Part shown: in pieces, positions 1-5,266 of the stretch
How the letters are laid out: every line of letters begins with the position of its first letter
How positions within the stretch are numbered: position 1 is the stretch's first letter
Origin: Desulfatitalea sp. UBA4791
Lineage (GTDB): Bacteria; Desulfobacterota; Desulfobacteria; Desulfobacterales; Desulfosarcinaceae
NCBI GenBank assembly: GCA_002402905.1
Contig: DHGT01000075.1
Location: forward strand, 660-8,205
DNA: 7,546 bases
Direction: 5' to 3'
Translations under genes and position numbers: made by a program
The notes under the pieces: generated by a model
Seen by the model: the letters and a program-made list of their open reading frames with translations, nothing else
Told to the model about the DNA's origin: nothing
Database searches by the model: none

Positions 1-8
1 AAGTGGTG

Positions 9-111
9 CATCGGCCTTTCAGGCAAGGCCGCAGCATTTTTGAAACCGCAGGCGTAGCCGAGCTACGTCGAGGATTTCAAAAATGCGAGAACGCCGCATG
101 GGAGGCCGAGG
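9..111. repeat. Large imperfect palindrome (about 100 bp) downstream of korA
   Basis: Seen directly: complementary blocks are arranged symmetrically around one axis at base 60. Outer arms 11-17 and 103-109 (TCGGCCT/AGGCCGA) pair perfectly. Further pairing occurs at 20-24 with 96-100 (one mismatch). A perfect 12-bp block pairs 34-45 (GCATTTTTGAAA) with 75-86 (TTTCAAAAATGC). An inner 6-bp stem, 53-58 (CGTAGC) with 62-67 (GCTACG), closes a 3-nt loop. All four blocks share the same centre, so this is one folded unit rather than chance short repeats. It lies just after the korA stop codon and would form a long hairpin in the kor transcript. There is no T-tract after it in the korA direction, so it is not a classic intrinsic terminator. 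It may be a dispersed REP/BIME-like or MITE-like element (inference); the window holds only one copy. Confidence 0.75.
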
Positions 112-131
112 TGTCGCTTGCCAGCAGCCTG

Positions 132-1280
132 CTATACACCTTTGCCTTCGATCAAACGCAACCCCTGCCGAATATCGGTCGGCGTGATGAAGACCCCATC
201 GATCCGATTGATCAAAAAGACGTTGCGCGGGTTGTTCAACGCCCTCTTTACCTCGCTGCAGATATGGCCCATATTCATCTCGACGACGATGACCTGCTTA
301 GCGCGGCCGATGGCTTCGCCGATGATGTCGTAGGGAAACGGCCAAAGGGTCTGCAACTCGAAAAGACCGAACTTCTGGCCTTTGTTGCGCATGCTCTGGA
401 CCACGTGCAGGGCCGAACGGGCCGTCGCCCCATAGGAGACCAGGACGGTCCGCGCATCGTCCAGGTAATAGGTCTTGTAGCGGGCAATGGCCTCCACATT
501 GCTTTCGATCTTATCCACCAGGTGACGAATGAGGCCGTGCACGACCTTGGGATCGTCCGACGGAAATCCCCACATGTCGTGGTAAAGGCCGGTGACGTTG
601 TAACGGTGTACGCCGCCGAAGTCGGACATGGGCAGGCGGCCGTCCTCACGGGGCAGGTAGGGGTGATAATCGACTCCTTCGCGCACCGACGTACGCAGTC
701 GCTCGACCAGCGGGATCTGACCCGCTTCAGGGATATCGAGCCGCTCGCGCATGTGGCCCACCACCTCGTCGTAAAGCAGGATGACCGGGGTTCGGTAAGT
801 TTCGGCCATGTTGAAGGCCTCCACCGTCGTGGTGAATACGTCCTGGTGGTTGGAGGCGGTCAAGGCAATAATGGCATGATCGCCATGGGTCCCCCAGCGG
901 GCCTGGTTCACATCGCCCTGGCTGATGTGCGTGGGAATTCCCGTGGAAGGACCGCCGCGTTGCACGTTGACGATCACACAGGGTATTTCCGCCATGACGG
1001 CGTAGCCCAGGGCCTCCTGCATCAAGGAAAAACCGGGGCCGCTGGTGGCCGTAAGCACCTTGTGTCCCGTGAGGGAGGCGCCGATGATGGCGCACATGGA
1101 AGAAATTTCATCCTCCATCTGGATAAACTTGCCGCCATACCGGGGTAACCGGACGGCCAGGTGCTCGGCAATCTCGGTGGAGGGGGTAATCGGATACCCG
1201 GCGAAAAATTGCAGCCCGGCATATAACGCACCTTCCACGCAAGCTTCATTGCCTTGAACGAATCGGATGGTGGGATGCAT
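132..1280 (-). CDS. korA: 2-oxoacid:ferredoxin oxidoreductase, alpha subunit (2-oxoglutarate type)
   Basis: This is the alpha subunit of a thiamine-pyrophosphate-dependent 2-oxoacid:ferredoxin oxidoreductase, probably the 2-oxoglutarate (succinyl-CoA forming, or reductive in reverse) enzyme. It acts in the cytoplasm with beta (TPP), gamma and ferredoxin-like delta subunits. Visible family motifs, numbered on the 382-residue form, are FVQGNEAC near residue 7, YPITPSTE at 29-36, QMEDE at 54-58, TSGPGFS at 79-85 and VQRGGPSTG at 106-114. Length matches KorA-type alpha subunits. I chose the ATG at 1280 because the usual KorA N-terminus begins a few residues before the QGNEA motif and an AAGGA lies 10 nt upstream. 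The in-frame ATG at 1307 has only a weak AAAAG before it. It follows korD by 41 nt on the same strand, so the two are almost certainly co-transcribed. The exact 2-oxoacid substrate (2-oxoglutarate versus branched-chain acids) cannot be settled from sequence alone. Confidence 0.9.
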   Translation of the reverse strand: MHPTIRFVQGNEACVEGALYAGLQFFAGYPITPSTEIAEHLAVRLPRYGGKFIQMEDEISSMCAIIGASLTGHKVLTATSGPGFSLMQEALGYAVMAEIPCVIVNVQRGGPSTGIPTHISQGDVNQARWGTHGDHAIIALTASNHQDVFTTTVEAFNMAETYRTPVILLYDEVVGHMRERLDIPEAGQIPLVERLRTSVREGVDYHPYLPREDGRLPMSDFGGVHRYNVTGLYHDMWGFPSDDPKVVHGLIRHLVDKIESNVEAIARYKTYYLDDARTVLVSYGATARSALHVVQSMRNKGQKFGLFELQTLWPFPYDIIGEAIGRAKQVIVVEMNMGHICSEVKRALNNPRNVFLINRIDGVFITPTDIRQGLRLIEGKGV

Positions 1281-1321
1281 AATAGCGTCGTCCTTTTCTG
1301 GCGTCATCTTTTGACAGCGAA

Positions 1322-1552
1322 TTATCTGCCGGCCTCGTCGGTCCCGGACGTTTGCTCAACCACCGTTATGGCCAAGTCCGGACATCTCAATTCGCAGGCC
1401 CGGCAGACGATGCAATCTTCCTTGCGGGCCACGACCGCTTTGTCGAGTGGGTCCATCTCAAGGACCTGCGTCGGGCAAAAGGCGACACAAATGCCGCATC
1501 CCTTGCACCAGTCACGATTGATCTGCAGTTCTTTCAATTTAGGTCGGGTCAT
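1322..1552 (-). CDS. korD: Ferredoxin-like delta subunit of 2-oxoacid:ferredoxin oxidoreductase (2x[4Fe-4S])
   Basis: A 76-residue bacterial-type ferredoxin that passes electrons between the oxidoreductase core and soluble ferredoxin. Two complete CxxCxxCxxxCP motifs are visible: Cys16, 19, 22 and 26, then Cys47, 50, 53 and 57. Each can ligate one [4Fe-4S] cluster. There is no signal peptide or membrane segment. The start is the ATG at 1552, preceded by a clear AAGGGGA Shine-Dalgarno at 1559-1565. A longer reading from a TTG at 1579 would run through that site and adds no conserved sequence. The gene is first in the minus-strand operon and is followed by korA 41 nt later. The order delta-alpha is the usual korDABC arrangement, which supports assignment as the complex's own subunit rather than a free ferredoxin. 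A stand-alone ferredoxin remains a minor alternative. Confidence 0.88.
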   Translation of the reverse strand: MTRPKLKELQINRDWCKGCGICVAFCPTQVLEMDPLDKAVVARKEDCIVCRACELRCPDLAITVVEQTSGTDEAGR

Positions 1553-1558
1553 CGCACG

Positions 1559-1565
1559 TCCCCTT
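1559..1565 (-). promoter_or_regulatory. Ribosome binding site that fixes the korD start
   Basis: AAGGGGA on the minus strand, 6 nt before the ATG at 1552. Its position inside the longer TTG-initiated reading frame argues that translation begins at 1552. Confidence 0.65.
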
Positions 1566-1674
1566 GCTCCTTGAGGCAAGCGCGGTCATTCCAGCGCCTT
1601 GTCGATATGATCATCAGCATAAGGCCTTTCGGGTCATTAGGCAACCATTGCGAACAGCCTTGCGCCTCGAAATA

Positions 1675-1702
1675 TTGACAAAATCAAAATGCTTGGCATA
1701 AG
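1675..1702 (+). promoter_or_regulatory. Sigma-70-type promoter for mltG-nagZ
   Basis: A perfect -35 hexamer TTGACA (1675-1680) is followed after 16 bp by CATAAG (1697-1702), which matches TATAAT at four positions. It is preceded by TG one base upstream (1694-1695), an extended -10 feature. Transcription would start near 1709, giving an mltG leader of about 84 nt. This lies in the only sizeable non-coding stretch of the window (1553-1792), between divergent korD and mltG. I see no equally good minus-strand promoter for kor there. The assignment is from consensus only. Confidence 0.55.
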
Positions 1703-1792
1703 TTGGGGGCCGTCCATAAATAGGCAAATTGGATCGAGATCAAGGCCCAACGGAATCACCGAACCCTATAAAAGAACATCATCAGGGGAATC

Positions 1793-2815
1793 TTGTTTAA
1801 ATTAAAATACCTCTTACTGCTCATCATTGCGCTGCTGATCGCCGTGGCAGGGGCTGCGGGCTGGATTGCCGTCGACCTGCACCGCTTCGCCAATCGCCCG
1901 GCGGATGGTGAGGAACACTCGCACATCGTCTCGGTGGCCCCGGGAGAGAGCTTCGGGATGCTCTCTGCCAGGCTGGAAAAAGCAGGGGTCATCACCAGCG
2001 ACATTCGGTTCAAGATCATAGCCAGGCTCAGCGGAGACGACAAACGGCTCAGGGCCGGCGAATATGCGCTATCCACGGCGATGACACCGATGGAAATCAT
2101 CGACATCCTGGCCAGCGGCAAGGTACTGCTGCATCGCCTCACCATACCGGAAGGTTACACCATCGACCAGGTCGCGACCGAAGTCGAAAAGGCCGGTCTG
2201 GCATCGGCAGAGGAATTCAGCCGGCTGGCCCGCGATCCGTCGCTGGTGTCGGAGCTGCAACTCGACGGCCCCAGCCTCGAAGGGTATCTCTTCCCCGACA
2301 CCTATCATTTTCCCAGGGAGGTGTCGGCCAGGGGCATCATCACGACGATGGTGAACGCTTACCAATCCCTCGTCACCGATGAGTGGCGAAACCGCGCCCA
2401 TGAGCTCGATCTCTCGATACACGACATCGTCACCCTCGCTTCGATCATCGAAAAAGAGACCGGCGCTCCCAGTGAGCGTCCCATTATCGCTTCGGTCTTT
2501 CATAACCGACTGAAAAAGCGCATGCGCCTGGAAAGCGATCCCACGGTGATCTACGGTATCGAGTCGTTCGACGGAAACATTACCCGTCGCCATCTGAGTA
2601 GCGCGACGCCCTACAACACCTACGTGATCCGCGGGCTGCCGCCGGGCCCCATCGCCAATCCGGGTCGGGCCGCTTTGGAAGCGGCACTTTATCCCGCGGA
2701 AACCGATTACCTCTTTTTTGTATCGAAAAAGGACGGGACGCACTACTTCTCGAAAACCATCGCGGAACATACGGAGGCGGTGCGAAAGTATCAGCTGCGC
2801 CGGAAACGCCATTAG
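1793..2815 (+). CDS. mltG: Endolytic murein transglycosylase MltG (YceG family)
   Basis: MltG is an inner-membrane-anchored lytic transglycosylase that cleaves nascent peptidoglycan glycan strands within the chain and leaves 1,6-anhydro-MurNAc ends; it is thought to set glycan strand length. The 340-residue protein has a hydrophobic N-terminal anchor (about residues 5-27) and a LysM-like segment (about 44-110). The YceG catalytic domain follows, with LEGYLFPDTYHF at 162-173, LASIIEKET at 215-223, MRLESDPTVIYG at 244-255 and PYNTYVIRGLPPGPI at 273-287. Glu220 aligns with the catalytic Glu218 of the E. coli enzyme. The start is a TTG at 1793: the frame has a stop at 1769-1771, no ATG in between, and AGGGGA at 1784-1789. 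It is followed by nagZ 56 nt downstream, another peptidoglycan enzyme. Family assignment is secure; the start codon is slightly less so. Confidence 0.95.
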   Translation: MFKLKYLLLLIIALLIAVAGAAGWIAVDLHRFANRPADGEEHSHIVSVAPGESFGMLSARLEKAGVITSDIRFKIIARLSGDDKRLRAGEYALSTAMTPMEIIDILASGKVLLHRLTIPEGYTIDQVATEVEKAGLASAEEFSRLARDPSLVSELQLDGPSLEGYLFPDTYHFPREVSARGIITTMVNAYQSLVTDEWRNRAHELDLSIHDIVTLASIIEKETGAPSERPIIASVFHNRLKKRMRLESDPTVIYGIESFDGNITRRHLSSATPYNTYVIRGLPPGPIANPGRAALEAALYPAETDYLFFVSKKDGTHYFSKTIAEHTEAVRKYQLRRKRH

Positions 2816-2840
2816 GCACTGAACTCTTTAGACCTTCTTG

Positions 2841-2860
2841 GATCTTCCCACTGGAAGATC
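2841..2860 (+). repeat. Perfect 8-bp hairpin between mltG and nagZ
   Basis: GATCTTCC (2841-2848) and GGAAGATC (2853-2860) are exact reverse complements separated by the loop CACT. The 3' arm is directly followed by AGGA (2861-2864), the likely nagZ Shine-Dalgarno, 7 nt before its ATG. No U-tract follows, so it does not look like an intrinsic terminator. It could protect an mRNA end, mark a processing site, or modulate access to the nagZ ribosome binding site (inference). Confidence 0.6.
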
Positions 2861-2871
2861 AGGACAACACA

Positions 2872-3879
2872 ATGATGCAGGCTCGCGATCTCACCGACAG
2901 TCAAAAAGCCGGACAGCGTCTGATGGTCGGCTTCACCGGCACAGATCTCAACGACGAGTTGAGGTATGCCATCGACACCCTCCAGGTGGGCGGCATCATC
3001 CTCTTTTCGCGCAATATTCTTTCTCCCGAGCAGATCCGCGACCTGTGCGGCGATGCCCAGGATTATGCGGTCCGTTGCGGGCAGCCGCCCCTCTTTGTCG
3101 CTATCGACCAGGAAGGCGGGGTGGTGGCGCGTCTCAAGCCGCCTTTCACCCAATTTGCCGGTAACCCGGCCATGACATCGCCGGCGGATGCCATCGCCTT
3201 TGCCCGGACCACGGCCGACGAGTTGAACCGGATCGGGGTCAACATGAACATGGCACCGGTTCTCGACGTGCCACCCCCCGAAGGCCCCAGCGTCATGCTC
3301 GAACGCGCTTTTGGCCGGGATCCACAATGGGTCGCGCGCATGGGCCGCCTGGTGATCGAAGCATTGCAGAATAACGGCATCATGGCCGTGGGCAAGCATT
3401 TCCCGGGCATCGGTCGCACGGTCCTCGATTCCCATAAGGATCTGCCTGACCTGGAGATCGACCTGGAGACGCTGCGGTCCCGCGACCTCATCCCCTTCGA
3501 AGCGGCCATTCAATCGGAGGTGAGCGGCCTCATGCTTTCTCATATCCGCTACACCCGCATCGACCCCATATGGCCGGCCAGCATTTCCACCACTATGGCC
3601 GGCGACCTGCTGCGCGATGAGATAGGATATGAAGGGCTGGTGCTCACCGATGACCTGGACATGGGCGCCATCGCCAAATACTACGCCCTACCCGATATCG
3701 TCACCCAATGTCTCAGCGGCACCGTGGACCTTCTGCTCATCTGCCACACGGGACCGAACATCGAGGCCGCTTTCCACGCGATCCGGCACGCCATACAGAC
3801 CGACGACGATTTGGCACAGCTAAGCCACGCCTCCCTGGCGCGCATCCTGGCCGCCAAGGAAAAATTTCTGTTGGATTGA
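2872..3879 (+). CDS. nagZ: Beta-N-acetylglucosaminidase NagZ (GH3), peptidoglycan recycling
   Basis: A glycoside hydrolase family 3 enzyme expected to remove GlcNAc from GlcNAc-1,6-anhydro-MurNAc peptides in the cytoplasm. The 335-residue protein has no signal peptide, and its length matches single-domain Gram-negative NagZ. Motifs seen are GGIILFSRN (40-48), AIDQEGG (77-83), KHFPG (175-179), DSH (186-188) and LTDDLDM (258-264). By family knowledge Asp186/His188 form the acid/base dyad and Asp260 is the nucleophile. The loop after KHFPG reads IGRT rather than the common HGD(T), so one usual His is Ile180. The start at 2872 has AGGA 7 nt upstream; a second ATG follows directly at 2875. It sits 56 nt after mltG on the same strand, and co-transcription is likely. 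The products of MltG-type cleavage are the kind of fragment NagZ processes. Confidence 0.93.
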   Translation: MMQARDLTDSQKAGQRLMVGFTGTDLNDELRYAIDTLQVGGIILFSRNILSPEQIRDLCGDAQDYAVRCGQPPLFVAIDQEGGVVARLKPPFTQFAGNPAMTSPADAIAFARTTADELNRIGVNMNMAPVLDVPPPEGPSVMLERAFGRDPQWVARMGRLVIEALQNNGIMAVGKHFPGIGRTVLDSHKDLPDLEIDLETLRSRDLIPFEAAIQSEVSGLMLSHIRYTRIDPIWPASISTTMAGDLLRDEIGYEGLVLTDDLDMGAIAKYYALPDIVTQCLSGTVDLLLICHTGPNIEAAFHAIRHAIQTDDDLAQLSHASLARILAAKEKFLLD

Positions 3880-3886
3880 ACGGGCA

Positions 3887-5266
3887 TTAGCCGATACCGT
3901 AATTTTTCAGCTTGTTATGCAGGGTCTTGCGGGTGATGCCCAGGCGCCGGGCGGTTTCGCTTTTGTTGCCATCGGTGGCCGCCAGGGTCGCCAGAATTGC
4001 CTCTTTCTCGATCTCTTCGAGGGAGCGGGTGCCGTCGGTCGGCGGCGCAACGGCAGGGGTCGGATCGATCTCCTTGGACTGCGCATAGTCTTTGGCGATG
4101 TTGAGCGGCAGTTGTTTTTCGGTGATGTGCTCGCCGGTCATCAGGACCACGGCGCGCTCCACCGCATTTTCCAGTTCGCGCACGTTGCCGGGCCAATCGT
4201 AATGGAGCAGCATGTCCATGGCCAACGGAGCGAAACCTTTGGCCGTCTTGCGATTCTTTTCGGCAAATCCGTGGAGAAAATGGTTGGCCAGCAACGGGAT
4301 GTCTTCTCTTCGCTCCCGCAGCGGCGGCACCTTCAGGGTGATGACGTTCAGGCGGTAGAATAGATCCTCCCGAAAGCGGTCTTCGCTCACCTCTTTTTCC
4401 AGGTCGCGGTTGGTGGCGGCCACAATGCGCACATCCACCGGCAGCGTCTCTTCGCCGCCCACGCGCACAATCTCCTTCTCCTGAAGCACGCGCAACAGCT
4501 TGGCCTGCATGGCCGGCGATGTCTCGCCGATCTCGTCCAAAAACAGGGTGCCACGGTCCGCCTGTTTGAAACGGCCCTCACGGCGTCGGTCCGCCCCGGT
4601 GAAGGCGCCCTTTTCGTGGCCGAACAACTCCGACTCGAGCAACGATTCGGCCATGGCCGCACAGTTGACCACCACCAGGGGATGATCCTTGCGCGGACTG
4701 TTGAGGTGCAGGGAACGAGCGACCAGTTCCTTGCCGGTGCCGCTCTCGCCAGTGATCAACACCGTGGCATCGGACGGCGCCACCATGGCGATCATCTCCA
4801 TGAGATCCTTCATGGCCTGGCTGTTGCCGATGATGCGGCTCGTCCCCCAATCGAGGGCCAGCTGCGCCCGCAGCCGTTCGTTTTCGACCTTGAGGCCGGC
4901 ATGTTCGCAGGCCCGCTCGATGGTGATCTTGAGCTCTTCGAAATCGAGGGGTTTGATCAGATAGTCGTAAGCGCCGGCCTTGAGCGCCTCCACCGCCGAT
5001 TCGACCGAAGAATAGGCGGTCATGATAATCACGGGGATGGCTGGATTGTAGGCCTTGATCTGCCCGAGCGCCTCGATGCCGCTCACATGGGCCATACGCA
5101 CGTCCATGAGTACCAGATCCACCGGCTCGGCACGCACGGCCGCCACGGCTTCGCCGCCATCCGTGGCCGTGAGGACCTCATACTTCCAACTGCGGCAAAT
5201 GGTCTTCAAAGTAGTCAAGTGCCCGGCATCGTCGTCGACGATCAGTAACCGGTTGCGTCTATTCAT
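3887..5266 (-). CDS. Sigma-54-dependent response regulator, NtrC/ZraR family
   Basis: A 459-residue cytoplasmic transcription activator, partner of the kinase encoded just upstream. The receiver domain (about 1-120) has acidic residues D11-D13, phosphoacceptor Asp55 in LVLMDVRM, Thr83 and Lys105. The AAA+ domain (about 143-380) has Walker A GESGTGKE (173-180), the sigma-54 contact loop GAFTGA (220-225), Walker B LFLDEIGE (241-248) and the DLFYRLNVI region (301-309). The C-terminal Fis-type helix-turn-helix (about 432-455) reads NKSETARRLGITRKTLHNKL. All residues needed for phosphorylation and sigma-54 activation appear intact. The start is the ATG at 5266, with GGGAGGG 7 nt upstream and the DDD motif at normal depth; the frame stays open up to 5464 but that part only overlaps the kinase. 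The coding ends overlap by 8 nt, so translation is probably coupled. ZraR-like is my best family call from the partner kinase; target promoters are unknown. Confidence 0.93.
   Translation of the reverse strand: MNRRNRLLIVDDDAGHLTTLKTICRSWKYEVLTATDGGEAVAAVRAEPVDLVLMDVRMAHVSGIEALGQIKAYNPAIPVIIMTAYSSVESAVEALKAGAYDYLIKPLDFEELKITIERACEHAGLKVENERLRAQLALDWGTSRIIGNSQAMKDLMEMIAMVAPSDATVLITGESGTGKELVARSLHLNSPRKDHPLVVVNCAAMAESLLESELFGHEKGAFTGADRRREGRFKQADRGTLFLDEIGETSPAMQAKLLRVLQEKEIVRVGGEETLPVDVRIVAATNRDLEKEVSEDRFREDLFYRLNVITLKVPPLRERREDIPLLANHFLHGFAEKNRKTAKGFAPLAMDMLLHYDWPGNVRELENAVERAVVLMTGEHITEKQLPLNIAKDYAQSKEIDPTPAVAPPTDGTRSLEEIEKEAILATLAATDGNKSETARRLGITRKTLHNKLKNYGIG

Noticed and set aside
9..11. 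Minus-strand ATG as the start of korB
   Set aside because: Only the codons M-H-H plus two bases are visible, the ATG lies in the outer arm of the palindrome, and the AAGG upstream is only 3 nt away. It cannot be supported.
3..1148. Long plus-strand open frame (381 codons from a GTG) across korA
   Set aside because: It is antisense to a clearly recognisable korA over almost its whole length, begins inside the palindrome, and shows no domain motif. GC-rich codon bias leaves such antisense frames open.
1693..1710. Possible sigma-54 promoter (TTGGCATAAGTTGGGGGC)
   Set aside because: The GG of the -24 element is followed after 10 bp by GG, not GC, so the -12 element is missing. The same bases make better sense as the extended -10 of the sigma-70 promoter.
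1727..1744. Imperfect inverted repeat around TTGGATCGAGATCAA in the divergent intergenic region
   Set aside because: The arms are short and imperfect, with no second copy or known operator match. It is too weak to call a regulator site.
2069..3543. Minus-strand open frames of 247 and 243 codons opposite mltG and nagZ
   Set aside because: Both are antisense to genes with intact catalytic motifs, lack sensible starts with ribosome binding sites, and have no recognisable domains.
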